Notes: generated by a model not told the origin, from the sequence alone. A stretch of DNA of 50,330 bases from Saccharothrix sp. NRRL B-16314 (GCF_000716595.1 NZ_JNXC01000045.1:1-50330), one strand, 5' to 3'; shown: positions 41,121 through 50,330, counted from the stretch's first letter. Program-made: numbers and translations.

Positions 41121-41891
41121 GTGACTCCCACACCGCCCGACGTGGCCGCGCACCCGGTTTCCGTGGTGACCGGCGCCGGTTCGGGGGTCGGGCGCGCGGT
41201 CGCCCGAGGGCTCCTCGAAGCCGGGCACCGGGTGGCGCTCGCAGGGCGGCGGGCCGAGGCGCTGGCCGAGACCGCCGCCGACGCACCGGCCGGGTCGGTC
41301 TTCGTCGTGCCGACGGACGTCACCGTCGAGGCGTCCGTGGACGCGCTGTTCGACGCGGTGCGCGAGCGGTGGGGCCGGGTCGACGTGCTTTTCAACAACG
41401 CCGGGACGAACGTGCCCGCCACGCCGCTGGAGGACTTCACCGTCGAGCAGTGGACGACGGTCGTCGACACGAACCTGACCGGCTCGTTCCTGTGCGCCCG
41501 CGCCGCTTTCCGCGTCATGCGCGACCAGACGCCGCAAGGGGGGCGGATCATCAACAACGGCTCGGTGTCCGCCCAGACCCCGAGGCCCGACGCGGTTGCC
41601 TACAACGCGAGCAAGCACGCGATCACCGGGTTGACGAAGTCGATCTCGCTGGAGGGCCGCCGGCACCGCATCGCCTGCGGGCAGATCGACATCGGCAACG
41701 CGGCGACGCCGATGACGGACCGGATGAGCCGCGGCGTGCTCCAGGCGGACGGGTCGGTCGCGGCCGAGCCCACGATGGACGTCGCGCACGTCGCCGACGC
41801 GGTCCGCTACATGGCCGGGCTGCCGTTGGACGCCAACGTGCAGTTCATGACCGTCATGGCGACCACGATGCCCCTCGTCGGTCGCGGCTGA
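41121..41891 (+). CDS. Short-chain dehydrogenase/reductase
   Basis: 256 residues, GTG start. Classical SDR features: cofactor motif [13 protein letters not shown] (residues ~15-27), FNNAGT (~93-98), catalytic Ser in [12 protein letters not shown], and YNASK (~158-162). The C-terminal [20 protein letters not shown] is typical of SDRs annotated as 3-oxoacyl-ACP-reductase-like. Basic residues after the glycine motif (AGRRAEAL) suggest NADP. Substrate unknown; not evidently linked to the cluster. Confidence 0.88.
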   Translation: MTPTPPDVAAHPVSVVTGAGSGVGRAVARGLLEAGHRVALAGRRAEALAETAADAPAGSVFVVPTDVTVEASVDALFDAVRERWGRVDVLFNNAGTNVPATPLEDFTVEQWTTVVDTNLTGSFLCARAAFRVMRDQTPQGGRIINNGSVSAQTPRPDAVAYNASKHAITGLTKSISLEGRRHRIACGQIDIGNAATPMTDRMSRGVLQADGSVAAEPTMDVAHVADAVRYMAGLPLDANVQFMTVMATTMPLVGRG

Positions 41892-41897
41892 GACAGG

Positions 41898-42788
41898 TCA
41901 CCGCGACAAGGCCGCGGCCAGTTCCCCGATCAGCTCCGGGCCGACCTGGCAGCAGCCGCCGACGAGCCGCGCGCCCCCGTCGACCCACCCCGCCACCCGC
42001 ACCGGGTCGAACGCCGGGACGCCCGTCCAGCTCCGGGTCACGGCGTCCCAGCGTTCACCGCTGTTCGGGTACACCACGACCGGTTTGCCGGTGACCCGCC
42101 GGGCGATCGCCACCGCCTCGTCCACGTCGGCCGGGTCGCAGCAGTTGACGCCGACCGCCACCACCTCGTCCACGCCCCGCGCCGCCTCGAACGCCTCGGT
42201 CAACGGCTGGCCGGCGCACGTCCGCGTGCCGCGCGCGCTGTAGGACAGCCAGACCGGCACGCCGGACCCGGCGACCACCCCGAGCACCGCCTCCGCTTCC
42301 GCGACGTCCGGGATGGTCTCGACCGCCAGCACGTCGGCTCCCGCTTCCGCCAGCACCTCGATCCTGGGGCGGTGGAACGACTCCAGCGCCTGCCGGGTCA
42401 GCCCGTACCGGCCCCGGTACTCCGAGCCGTCGGCGAGCATCGCCCCGTACGGGCCGACCGACGCCGCCACCCACCGCGATCCGTCCACTTCGGACGCGGC
42501 CTGTCGGGCGACGGTCACGCTGTCGCGCAGCAGGACGGCCGTCTCCGCACGGGTGAGCCCGCGATCCGCGAAGCCCTCGAACGTGGCCTGGTAACTGGAC
42601 GTGATCACGACGTCGGCCCCGGCCCGGTAGTAGGCCAGGTGGGCGGACCTGATCGCGGCCTGGTCGGTCAGCAGGAGCCGGGCCGACCAGAGCGCGTCGG
42701 ACAGGTCGTGCCCCGCGAGCTCGAGCGCGGTCGACAGGCCGCCGTCCAGCACGACCGTCCGACGGGCCAGCGCCTCGGGCAGGTTCAT
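41898..42788 (-). CDS. Homocysteine S-methyltransferase (MmuM-like)
   Basis: 296 residues from ATG 42786-42788. Starts TVVLDGGLSTALELAGHDL and has the zinc ligands VNCCDP (~226) and GGCCQV (~281). ADVVITSSYQATFEGFADRG and DVLAVETIPDVAEAEAVL complete the barrel. It probably methylates homocysteine with S-methylmethionine or SAM, giving methionine. The ATG overlaps the trpF stop. This is likely the housekeeping copy, in contrast with the cluster copy at 22594. Confidence 0.9.
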   Translation of the reverse strand: MNLPEALARRTVVLDGGLSTALELAGHDLSDALWSARLLLTDQAAIRSAHLAYYRAGADVVITSSYQATFEGFADRGLTRAETAVLLRDSVTVARQAASEVDGSRWVAASVGPYGAMLADGSEYRGRYGLTRQALESFHRPRIEVLAEAGADVLAVETIPDVAEAEAVLGVVAGSGVPVWLSYSARGTRTCAGQPLTEAFEAARGVDEVVAVGVNCCDPADVDEAVAIARRVTGKPVVVYPNSGERWDAVTRSWTGVPAFDPVRVAGWVDGGARLVGGCCQVGPELIGELAAALSR

Positions 42789-43387
42789 GTGGCCGACCGC
42801 GCCGCGGCGACGAACTCGCGCATCAGCCCGTGGTCCTTCACGCCCCGGCTCACCTCGATACCGCTCGACACGTCGACACCCCACGGGCGCGCCCGGGTGA
42901 CGGCCTCGGCGACGTTGTCCACGCCGAGCCCACCCGCGAGCAGCCAGTGCCCCTCCGGCCGCGCGCCGTCCAGCGCCGCCAGGTCCCACCGGTGCCCGGA
43001 GCCCGCAACGGGCGAGTCGAGCAGCAGCATCTGCTCGCCGAAGGCCCCGACCCGCACATCGGTGTCGGCTTCGAGCGCGACCGCCCGGACCAGCGGCACG
43101 CCCACCGCCGCCACCTCGTCGAACGCGGCCCGCGGGTAGTCGCCGTGCAGCTGGACGGCACCGATGCCCGAGGCGTCGGCGAGCCGGCGCACCTCCGGTG
43201 CCGCGACCCCTCTGAACACCCCGATGGCGAGCACACCCGGCGGCACTTCGCGCACCAGCCGCCGCGCGGTGTCGACGTCGACCTGCCGGACGCTCGCGCT
43301 GAGGACGAACCCGACCGCGTCGGCGCCCGCGTCCACGGCGGCAGCCACGTCGGCTTCGGTGCGCAGCCCGCACAACTTCACGTACAT
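42785..43387 (-). CDS. trpF: Phosphoribosylanthranilate isomerase
   Basis: 200 residues from ATG 43385-43387. Family motifs: YVKLCGLRTEADVAAAVDAG with the catalytic Cys, DAVGFVLSASVRQVD, IGAVQLHGDY, LLAGGLGVDNVAEAV, and GVDVSSGIEVSRGVKD with the catalytic Asp. The enzyme performs the Amadori rearrangement of PRA in tryptophan synthesis. Many actinomycetes use PriA for this step, so a dedicated TrpF is a possible duplicate or a specialised copy. Coupled to the downstream S-methyltransferase by an ATGA overlap. Confidence 0.9.
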   Translation of the reverse strand: MYVKLCGLRTEADVAAAVDAGADAVGFVLSASVRQVDVDTARRLVREVPPGVLAIGVFRGVAAPEVRRLADASGIGAVQLHGDYPRAAFDEVAAVGVPLVRAVALEADTDVRVGAFGEQMLLLDSPVAGSGHRWDLAALDGARPEGHWLLAGGLGVDNVAEAVTRARPWGVDVSSGIEVSRGVKDHGLMREFVAAARSAT

Positions 43388-43474
43388 GGGTCGAACAGTA
43401 GCGTCAAGGCGCGTCCAGCAGCGTTCGTGCCACACGGCCGAGCGGTCGCCGGCGAGCCCGGGCACGGCCGCGGT

Positions 43475-44698
43475 TCATCGGTGCACGACCGGGTTGCCGC
43501 GGAGGTTGCCCTCGCCGCACGGCCACACGCCGGTGTCGAGTGGACCGAGGCCGGTGTCGCTGAAGACGAGCAGTTCGTCCTTCAGGGCGAAGACGACCTT
43601 TCCCTGGTCGAGCAGCAGAATCCTGCTCATCACCGCCCGGTCGTCGTCCACGGCGGACAGCTCGTGCAGCTCGAAGTCGGCGTCGACGGCCAGCAACCGG
43701 CCGTCACGCCAGAAGATCGCGGTGCCGTCGTGGTCCAGCGCCGGGTAGGTGGTGTAGTAGCCCGAGAGGGCCGGACCGTCGCGCAACGTGCCGCCGGGGC
43801 CGAGGCCGCGGAAACGCGACCGGGATGGCATGACGTTCTCCGACTCCGGGCCGCGGATGTGGCCATCGCGGTCCACGAGCGCCATGGTGTGGCTCTGCCA
43901 CTGGTCCGTCACCGCGCCGGACTGGTCGTACCGGGCGGTGCTGAAAGCGCCGTAGCCCTGCGATCCGACAAGGAACTCGCCCGGCCCGACGATCGCCTTG
44001 TGGGTGAGTGGACCGGGCCGGGTGGTGGCGACGACCTGCCCGGTCGCGGTGTCCAGGAAGGACGTGACGGCGATGCCGCTGCCGCCGTCGGCGAAGGTGG
44101 CGGCGATCCGGTTGCCGGAGACCAGCAGCGGCTGCCAGTGGGACGCCTCGATCGTCCGCGGTGTCCAGGGCTTCACCGGTCGTGCCCTCCCGTCGTCGTC
44201 CGCTCTCGTCGCCACGCCGCCCGGGTGGGCGAACTGGTCGAGCCCGGCCGGCGTCGACCAGTGGCAGGCGCCGTTCTCGTCGTAGCGGGCGACGCGGGGG
44301 CTTCGCCCCGGCGGAACGACCCGGCGGGGTGCCGCGGGCAGCCACGCGACGCAGATGCCGTCGGGGAGCAGCACGAACGCCCCGAGGTGTTCGTCCGGCG
44401 CGTGCTCGGGGGTGATCGAGCGCAGCACCGCTCCGGCGGCGTCCACCTCGCTCAAGGTGTGGCCTCCGGCTCCGGCGTGGGCGATCCACACCGTGCCTCC
44501 GACGCTGACGCGCGGCACTTCGGGGTGCCCGTCGAACGCACGGCGCCACAGCACCGTTCCGTCCGGGTCGACCGCCGTGAGCACGGTGGTCGACTGGTTG
44601 TGGCCGTCGTAGCCGGTCACGAACAGCGGTCCCGTCACCCCCGGTGCGGCCAGACCCCAGACCTGGCCGGGCATCGCCACCTTGCGCGGACCACTCAT
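43475..44698 (-). CDS. PQQ-like/outer beta-propeller protein, function unknown
   Basis: 407 residues, ATG with GGGGGAA upstream. Repeating blades of the PQQ/YVTN type are visible: LFVTGYDGHNQSTTVLTAVD, VDPDGTVLWRRAFDGHPEVP, VARYDENGACHW, AALVDRDG-like and LDHDGTAIFWRDGRLLAVDA. No signal peptide or membrane helix, so apparently cytosolic, which is unusual for PQQ-type enzymes. No catalytic motif can be named. Confidence 0.7.
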   Translation of the reverse strand: MSGPRKVAMPGQVWGLAAPGVTGPLFVTGYDGHNQSTTVLTAVDPDGTVLWRRAFDGHPEVPRVSVGGTVWIAHAGAGGHTLSEVDAAGAVLRSITPEHAPDEHLGAFVLLPDGICVAWLPAAPRRVVPPGRSPRVARYDENGACHWSTPAGLDQFAHPGGVATRADDDGRARPVKPWTPRTIEASHWQPLLVSGNRIAATFADGGSGIAVTSFLDTATGQVVATTRPGPLTHKAIVGPGEFLVGSQGYGAFSTARYDQSGAVTDQWQSHTMALVDRDGHIRGPESENVMPSRSRFRGLGPGGTLRDGPALSGYYTTYPALDHDGTAIFWRDGRLLAVDADFELHELSAVDDDRAVMSRILLLDQGKVVFALKDELLVFSDTGLGPLDTGVWPCGEGNLRGNPVVHR

Positions 44699-44947
44699 CG
44701 TTCAGTTCCCCCACCTGATTCCGACAACGCCGCATCGTTCCAGAGCGGAGTGGCGGGACATGGGGTCGCGCCGAGTCGGCCGCGTCGGAAGCAGTGAGGT
44801 CGACGGAGGGCACCGGGCTGCGTGGCGTCTCGAGCACTGCTCCGGCGGGGTGTGCGCTGGACGCGGCGCCGTCACCCCCGCCGGACGCGGCGCCGAGTGG
44901 GACGCCGCGGCCGGCGACAGGGGTTTCCGCCTCGTGGTGCCGCCGGC

Positions 44948-45631
44948 TCAGCGACGGGCGGGCAGGTCGAAGCGCCAGCCGTCCGCGCGCAGCCTCGGGA
45001 TGACCTGGTCGACGGCGTCCACCGTCTGACCGCGGTCGTTCGGACCGTCGTGCATCAGCACCACGGCGCCCGGCGTGACACCCTCCATCACCCGGCGGAC
45101 GAGCTCGTCGGTGCCCGGCGGCTCCCAGTCGGAGATGACCAGGCGCCAGCCGATCGACGTCATGCCCAGCTCGGCGGCCACCCGGGGCGTCTGGCCCCAA
45201 CTGCCGTACGGGGCGCGGAAGTACTTGATCGGCACGCCCGGCACGGCGCGGTGGATCGCGGCGTTCGTCTCCTCCAGGTCGGCCTTGATCTGCTCCGGCG
45301 TCCACGTGCCCATGTCGTCGTGGTGCATCGTGTGGTTGCACAGCTTGTGGCCACCGGCGACGATCGCGCGCACCAGCTCCGGGTGGGCTTCGACGAAGTC
45401 GCCCCAGAGGCAGAACACGGCCTTGACGTGGTGCTTGTGCAGCACGTCGAGCAGACGCGGCGTGTCGACCGGGTTGGGACCGTCGTCGAACGTCAGCGCG
45501 AGCGAGCGCCCGGCGTGGCGGGTCGAGTCGACGACCACGGCCTCGCCCTCGTCCGGCTGACCGGCCTGGGCCGGCCCGGCGGCCAGCCCGAGCGCCAAGC
45601 CGGTCGTCAGCACCACGGCTCTCCACTTCAT
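44948..45631 (-). CDS. Secreted polysaccharide deacetylase (NodB, CE4)
   Basis: 227 residues, ATG with AAAGGGG upstream. Signal peptide MKWRAVVLTTGLALGLAAGP, cleavage near AQA-GQ. NodB motifs: TFDDGP (residues ~47-52), the metal-binding HTMHH (~100), RAPYGSWG (~139) and LMHDGPN near the C-terminus. It removes N- or O-acetyl groups from chitin, xylan or peptidoglycan. The nearby cellulase and xylanase genes fit a plant-polymer role; a peptidoglycan role is also possible. Confidence 0.9.
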   Translation of the reverse strand: MKWRAVVLTTGLALGLAAGPAQAGQPDEGEAVVVDSTRHAGRSLALTFDDGPNPVDTPRLLDVLHKHHVKAVFCLWGDFVEAHPELVRAIVAGGHKLCNHTMHHDDMGTWTPEQIKADLEETNAAIHRAVPGVPIKYFRAPYGSWGQTPRVAAELGMTSIGWRLVISDWEPPGTDELVRRVMEGVTPGAVVLMHDGPNDRGQTVDAVDQVIPRLRADGWRFDLPARR

Positions 45632-45763
45632 CGTGAAACCCCTTTCGTCGGACGGGACGCCCTCAGGGCGCGGCCAACTATCAGGTCATGATTCGGCCGG
45701 GTGCCAGCAGTTTCGCGGAAGTTTCGAGTCTTGACTGGCGTCTCGACTGGCACTTCTCCCCGG

Positions 45764-46438
45764 TCAGGGACGGGGTAGGCAGGCGGCGACTTCCGCCAAC
45801 GCGTCAAGCGTCTCCCGGTCGACGTGGCCGGTCGCCGTTTCCGCTTCGGCGACCGTGATGGACGTGCCCGTGGTCTGCACCCCGTAGTTCAGGCCGGTGA
45901 ACGCGATGTCGGCCAGGCCGAGCACCGGTGCGCCGAGCGGGTGGACGTCGCCGCTGCCCTGCCGGTCCTCGATCCGCTTGAACTCGCGCAGATCGCCCTT
46001 GTTCCGGAAACCGACCCAGACCAGCGACACGACGGCGCTGTTGCCGACGTCGTCCCCGACCGCGATCACCATCCGGTCGAGCGACGTGCACGGCGTTCGG
46101 GTGAAGAACTCCCTGATCTCGCCGTGCGACGCCGACAGGCACTCCCACTGCCGCTCCAGCTTCTCGTTGAGCCGACGCATCCCCATCCGCTGCCACGCGC
46201 CGTCGCGGTCGCCCCGTCTCGCCGCCTTCTGCCCTTCCGCCTTGCGCGCGGCCACGTTCGACGAACCGACCGAACCGGCCGAACCTCCCGGACTCGACCC
46301 GGACGAGCCGACCCCGCCGCCCAGGCCGGCCGAACCGGTCAGGCCCAGCACGACGACCACCGCCGCGACCGCCGCGCCGCCCTTGCCGTTGTCCAGCGGT
46401 ATGCGGCGGCCGTTCTTGGTGATGAACCTGGTAGCCAC
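45764..46438 (-). CDS. Hypothetical protein with N-terminal membrane segment
   Basis: 224 residues, GTG with GGGGGAG upstream. A basic start (MATRFITKNGRRIPL) is followed by a hydrophobic stretch (residues ~21-37), then a Gly/Ser linker (40-65), a charged helix (AARKAEGQKAARRGDRDGAW) and a ~120-residue alpha/beta domain with two Cys. The layout suggests a membrane-anchored extracytoplasmic protein. I do not recognise the family. Confidence 0.7.
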   Translation of the reverse strand: MATRFITKNGRRIPLDNGKGGAAVAAVVVVLGLTGSAGLGGGVGSSGSSPGGSAGSVGSSNVAARKAEGQKAARRGDRDGAWQRMGMRRLNEKLERQWECLSASHGEIREFFTRTPCTSLDRMVIAVGDDVGNSAVVSLVWVGFRNKGDLREFKRIEDRQGSGDVHPLGAPVLGLADIAFTGLNYGVQTTGTSITVAEAETATGHVDRETLDALAEVAACLPRP

Positions 46439-46479
46439 GTGGCACTCCCCCTGATCGGCGTGGATCCCCGATCCGCAAG

Positions 46480-47874
46480 TTAGTGACGGGCACCGACAAT
46501 TCCGGCCCCTTCGCCGGCCTGGTCACCCGATCGAGCGACGGCAGCGCGCCGCGCGTCGAGCACGGCGATCACCACCAGCAGGACGGTCGCGATGCCGAGC
46601 AGGACGGCCCACTTCTCGGTGTGCCTCCCCTCCGGCAGGGCGGTGCCGCTCGACCCGTGCAGGATGAACACCTGCATCAGGTCGCGGATCGAGAGCACGA
46701 AGCCGATCAACAGCGGACCCAGCACGACCGGGAGAGCCCGGTGGTGGGACGCGAGCGGCACCGCGGTCGTCACGGCAACGGTCGCGGTGGCGACGACCAG
46801 GGCGATCAGCGGCTCGGCGGGCATGATCAGCGGCCCGTCGGTGGCCATCTCCGCGTACGTCCCGGTCAGCCGTCCCATCGTCGCCATCACAAGGCCGAGC
46901 CCGGCGCAGCCCAGCGCGGCCAGGGCGGCTCGATGCCGACTGCGGCCCAACGCCACGCCGCCGACGAGTCCGGCGAAGGCCCACGGCCACACGACCGTCA
47001 TCTGGCCGGCGGTGAAGTAGATCGCCAGGGTGACCGGCGCCGCCACGGCGTACAGCACGAGACCGGCTGCCGCCGCGCGCAGCACCATGCCCGAGCCCAG
47101 CGCCAAGGCCAGTCCGCAGGCGCACAGCAGGGTCAGCACCCCCGCGCCACTGGTCGGCACGCCTACCACCGGCAGCGCGAGGTTCAGCAGGTAGCCCGCC
47201 ACGGTCAGCACGACCGGGAGCAACGCCGCCGCCGTGCCGACGATCGCGGTCCGCACGGTGAGCAGAGGGGCCTCGGGTCGGGCGATCCGGCCGGTGCGCA
47301 CGGCGAGCACGGCCAGGGCACCGCCCAGCAGGCCGATCCCGGCGAAGCCGTAGTTCATCACTGCAGGGCGGTCCGGCTGGTCCAGCCAGCCCAGGCCGAC
47401 GAGCACCGTGCCGAACAGCATCGTCCCGACCGCCATGCCCGACAGGGCGGCGGCATGTCCCGCCGATCCGTCGGAGGTCGGAGCGGAGGTCGAAGCGGCG
47501 GCAGCGCACAACACGCCGAGGACGATCAGCGCGGTCCCGGCCGCGCCGGCCGCCCAGATCAGGTAGTGCGCCCCGGGTCGGCCGCTCAGGAAGAAGACTT
47601 CGGACCTGACCACCTCGGGAACCTTGCACAACGCGCCCGCGACCAGGAGCCACGGCCAGTGCCACGGCCACCGCCGGATGGTCCAGAGCCCGACCGACGT
47701 GGCGACCAGGGTCAGCCCCAGCAGCGGGACGCTGTACTTCTCCAGGTGGATCGCAGTGCCGTGCGTCACCTTGAGGTCGGGGCTGTGGGCGCCGATGTTG
47801 AACAGCGCCACCACCGCCAGCGCGGTCACGCCCCAGGTCCAGCCGAGCTGACGACGTGCCGCCGTGTTCTCCAT
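46480..47874 (-). CDS. Polytopic membrane protein, function unknown
   Basis: 464 residues from ATG 47872-47874. About 12 hydrophobic segments are evenly spread, for example WGVTALAVVALFNIG, LLGLTLVATSVGLWTI, GTALIVLGVLCAAAA, LAVLAVRTGRIARP and AVLLGIATVLLVVIAVLD. Loops contain small conserved-looking phrases (HYLIWAAGAAG, SIRDLMQVFILHGSSG). No transporter signature is recognised. It lies after the cellulase terminator on the same strand. Confidence 0.75.
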   Translation of the reverse strand: MENTAARRQLGWTWGVTALAVVALFNIGAHSPDLKVTHGTAIHLEKYSVPLLGLTLVATSVGLWTIRRWPWHWPWLLVAGALCKVPEVVRSEVFFLSGRPGAHYLIWAAGAAGTALIVLGVLCAAAASTSAPTSDGSAGHAAALSGMAVGTMLFGTVLVGLGWLDQPDRPAVMNYGFAGIGLLGGALAVLAVRTGRIARPEAPLLTVRTAIVGTAAALLPVVLTVAGYLLNLALPVVGVPTSGAGVLTLLCACGLALALGSGMVLRAAAAGLVLYAVAAPVTLAIYFTAGQMTVVWPWAFAGLVGGVALGRSRHRAALAALGCAGLGLVMATMGRLTGTYAEMATDGPLIMPAEPLIALVVATATVAVTTAVPLASHHRALPVVLGPLLIGFVLSIRDLMQVFILHGSSGTALPEGRHTEKWAVLLGIATVLLVVIAVLDARRAAVARSGDQAGEGAGIVGARH

Positions 47875-47930
47875 GGGCGACAACCTATCCGGGTGACCGG
47901 CGGGGCCGCGCCGGAACGCGGCGAATGAAA

Positions 47931-47959
47931 CGGGGCCCCGCCGTGAAGGCGAGGCCCCG
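47931..47959 (-). terminator. Strong hairpin terminator after the cellulase gene
   Basis: CGGGGCC pairs with GGCCCCG, and an inner CGCC/GGCG pair closes a five-base loop with a single mismatch between them. It stands about 60 bases after the cellulase stop and before the next minus-strand gene. Confidence 0.65.
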
Positions 47960-47975
47960 GTCCATTGTGGAGCGA

Positions 47976-48017
47976 TCAGTGCGAATCTGTCAGTGCGAAT
48001 CGGTCAGTGCGAAGAGG
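47976..48017. repeat. Three 14-bp tandem repeats at the end of the cellulase gene
   Basis: Units TCAGTGCGAATCTG, TCAGTGCGAATCGG and TCAGTGCGAAGAGG abut each other and the cellulase stop codon at 48018. Each unit begins with TCA, so the stop codon is repeated downstream. Likely slippage product. Confidence 0.8.
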
Positions 48018-49424
48018 TCAGCTGGTCGGGAAGTTGTCCGGGGTGTTGATCCGGCTCTTGATGAACGCGCCGGACTCGGTGAGCACGCTGCTGCCGGTGT
48101 AGGTCCCACCGTTGCAGGTGCCCGACCGGAACGCGGCGCTGCTCTCGCCGGCGTCCGAGTACGTCCAGTTCACGTAGCTGATCTTCAACTGGTCGAGCAG
48201 GTCCAGCCACGCCGCGCTGCTCGTGCGGTCGTAGGTGCCACCGCCGGTGGCGAGGACCGTGCCGAACTCGCTGACGAACAGCGGCAGGCGGGACGCGGCC
48301 CGGCTGACCGTCGCCCGGTAGTTGTCCTTGTGCGAGGCGGCGTAGAAGTGGAACGTGTACATGATGTTCGTCGCGTTGACCGGGTTGTTGATGATCTCGG
48401 TCTCGTTCGAGCCCTCCGACACGCCCAGCGACGACCATGCGCGGGTGCCGACGAGGATGACCGCGTCGGGGTCGGCCGCGCGGATCACCGGGATGACCTG
48501 CTCGGCGTAGCTCTTGATGCCGGCCCAGCTCACGCCGTTCGGCTCGTTCGCGATCTCGTAGATCACGTTGTCCTTCGCCGAGTTGCGCGCGGCGACCGAG
48601 CGGAAGAACGTCTTGGCGCGCTCCAGGTTGTAGTTGGGGTCACCCGGCGTGAGGGTGTGGAAGTCGATGACCGCGTACATGCCGCGGGCCTCGGCCATGT
48701 CGACCAGGCTGTTCACCTGGTTGGTGAACCCGCTCGGGTTGGTCTCGTAACCCTGCTCCTGCACGTACATCGCGATCCGGAACAGGTCGGCGTTCCAGTC
48801 CGTGGCCAGCGCGTCGAGCGACGCGTTGTTGTAGCACTTGGCGAACCACTGGATGCCGTGGGTGCTCATGCCGCGCAGCTGGATCGGCCGGTTGTACTGG
48901 TTGCACAGGTTGACCCCGCAGACGCGGAGCCGGCCGTTGATCGCGACAGGGGTGCGACCGACCGGCGGGTTCGTGGTGGTCGTGGTGGTCGTCGTCGTGG
49001 ACGTGGTCGACGTGCTCGTGGTGGAACCGGTGCAGGCGACGCCGTTCAGCGTGAACGACGTGGGCGCCGGGTTGCTGCCGGACCACGAGGCGACGAAGCC
49101 GAGGTCCGTCGACGCGCCGGTGCCGAGCGTCCGGTTCCAGTCGACGTTGGTGGCGGTCGCCGTGGAGCCGGACTGCGCCCACGTGGCGTTCCAGCCCTGG
49201 GTGACCCGCTGACCGGCGGTGAACACCACGCCGAGCGACCAGCCGCTGACGGTGTCACCGAGGTTGGTGACCTTCACCGCGGCCTGGAACCCGCCGTCCC
49301 ACTGGCTCGCGACGGAGTAGTCGACCCGACAGCCCTGGGCGGCGGCCATGGCGTGCGGCAGGACTGTCGCCGCACCGCCCAGGACCATCGCGCAAGCCGC
49401 AATAGCGGCGGTGGAGCGCTTCAC
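48018..49424 (-). CDS. Secreted cellulase: CBM2 plus GH5 endoglucanase
   Basis: 468 residues from GTG 49422-49424, with GAGGAGG six bases upstream. Signal peptide to ~residue 28, then a CBM2 (~30-130: CRVDYSVASQWDGGFQAAVK, VTQGWNATWAQSG, NVDWNRTLGTGASTDLGFVA), a Ser/Thr linker (~133-155) and a GH5 domain. The acid/base Glu is in YEIANEPNGVSW (~293) and the nucleophile in FVSEFGT (~389); RGMSTHGIQWF and VIDFHTLTPGDP are typical of GH5_2-type endoglucanases. Acts outside the cell on cellulose. Regulated by the CebR-type operator 29 bases upstream of the start codon. Confidence 0.93.
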   Translation of the reverse strand: MKRSTAAIAACAMVLGGAATVLPHAMAAAQGCRVDYSVASQWDGGFQAAVKVTNLGDTVSGWSLGVVFTAGQRVTQGWNATWAQSGSTATATNVDWNRTLGTGASTDLGFVASWSGSNPAPTSFTLNGVACTGSTTSTSTTSTTTTTTTTTNPPVGRTPVAINGRLRVCGVNLCNQYNRPIQLRGMSTHGIQWFAKCYNNASLDALATDWNADLFRIAMYVQEQGYETNPSGFTNQVNSLVDMAEARGMYAVIDFHTLTPGDPNYNLERAKTFFRSVAARNSAKDNVIYEIANEPNGVSWAGIKSYAEQVIPVIRAADPDAVILVGTRAWSSLGVSEGSNETEIINNPVNATNIMYTFHFYAASHKDNYRATVSRAASRLPLFVSEFGTVLATGGGTYDRTSSAAWLDLLDQLKISYVNWTYSDAGESSAAFRSGTCNGGTYTGSSVLTESGAFIKSRINTPDNFPTS

Positions 49425-49452
49425 TGAGCCCCTCCTCATCTGGACAAACGTC

Positions 49453-49466
49453 TGGGAGCGCTCCCA
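49453..49466. promoter_or_regulatory. CebR/CelR-type operator TGGGAGCGCTCCCA
   Basis: Exact 14-bp palindrome known as the binding site of CebR/CelR, the LacI-family repressors of cellulose use, released by cellobiose. It lies 29 bases before the GH5 start. Presence of the motif is direct; control by a CebR here is established knowledge applied to this sequence. Confidence 0.88.
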
Positions 49467-49725
49467 GACAGGGCGGGACGGTACACCGGGAAACGTGCGC
49501 AAGTACAGGGTGTCGACCTGCGGTGGCGCGGCGTGGCTCCGCTGCCGAACGGCCACACCTGCGGACCTGGCCGCGGACGGATCACGGATCGACGTCCACG
49601 GGCTGAAACCCGGCTAACGCCCGTTCGCAGGGCGGAATCGGGAGGATTTCGTCGGCGATCACGCCGCGTCATCGGCACCGGAGAGCGTCACGGTGCCGGT
49701 AGTGCCCGGCGCGATGCCGGATGGT

Positions 49726-49762
49726 GCCCGGCGCGGGGGCTGGAAGATCCCCCGCGCCGGGC
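49726..49762 (-). terminator. Perfect 14-bp hairpin terminator of the xylanase gene
   Basis: GCCCGGCGCGGGGG (49726-49739) pairs perfectly with CCCCCGCGCCGGGC (49749-49762), loop of nine. It begins six bases after the xylanase stop. No T-run follows. The stretch 49467-49725 otherwise holds the leader of the cellulase gene and nothing else I can recognise. Confidence 0.75.
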
Positions 49763-49768
49763 GGCCGA

Positions 49769-50330
<562 letters not shown>

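Noticed and set aside
44859..44895. Duplicated 13-mer GGACGCGGCGCCG in the spacer before the deacetylase gene end
   Set aside because: Only two copies in very GC-rich sequence; no function or wider pattern supported.

Overview
The window comes from a high-GC actinomycete chromosome. GC-rich codon use, frequent GTG starts, stop/start overlaps, CBM2 enzymes with poly-Thr linkers and a CebR-type operator all fit, and a Pseudonocardiales genus such as Saccharothrix, Actinosynnema or Lentzea is plausible, though that last step is inference. No rRNA, tRNA, CRISPR array or intact insertion sequence was recognised.

Layout. (1) 1-99: the first 33 codons of clpC, a housekeeping gene bordering the cluster. 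(2) About 0.44-33.9 kb: a cryptic enediyne biosynthetic cluster. Its core is the translationally coupled set unbV-unbU-pksE-thioesterase (33.9 to 25.0 kb, minus strand), and the fifth cassette member, unbL (DUF1702), sits alone near 3 kb. Between them lie a deoxy(amino)sugar and glycosylation block (6.9-12.1 kb, plus strand: DesVI-like N-methyltransferase, ketoreductase, NDP-hexose 2,3-dehydratase, glycosyltransferase, methyltransferase), an MFS pump coupled to an EF-hand protein, a P450 plus PPOX flavoprotein pair, SRPBCC and ArsR-SRPBCC proteins (possible self-protection), a family-5 solute-binding protein without a signal peptide, and sulfur genes (a trans-sulfuration PLP enzyme coupled to a homocysteine S-methyltransferase, and a secreted SBP56/methanethiol-oxidase-like protein). 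Three full-length HxlR-SCP2 regulators and one stand-alone HxlR protein are spread through it. (3) 34.3-38.5 kb: adenosine-deaminase-like gene and a divergent, coupled tldD/tldE pair; cluster membership uncertain. (4) 38.5-39.5 kb: decay zone with a cytochrome bd remnant and an internally deleted GAF-ANTAR gene. (5) 39.5-47.9 kb: ordinary genes (SpoIIE-type phosphatase, SDR, trpF plus mmuM-like, beta-propeller, polysaccharide deacetylase, membrane proteins). (6) 48.0-50.3 kb: secreted GH5 cellulase with a CebR operator and the end of a GH10 xylanase.

How it fits together. PksE, the thioesterase and UnbL/U/V would make the enediyne polyene core. The P450, PPOX protein and methyltransferases would modify it, and the sugar block would glycosylate it. 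The sulfur genes suggest, but do not prove, a sulfur-containing warhead or trigger. The MFS pump, SRPBCC proteins and cytosolic-looking binding protein may protect or export. The HxlR-SCP2 proteins are candidate ligand sensors, and inverted repeats in several cluster promoters are candidate operators. Points worth attention are the degenerate C-terminal phosphopantetheinyl transferase region of PksE, the detached unbL, the incomplete sugar pathway and the shared GTTGCTA and CGCTAT-type promoter motifs.
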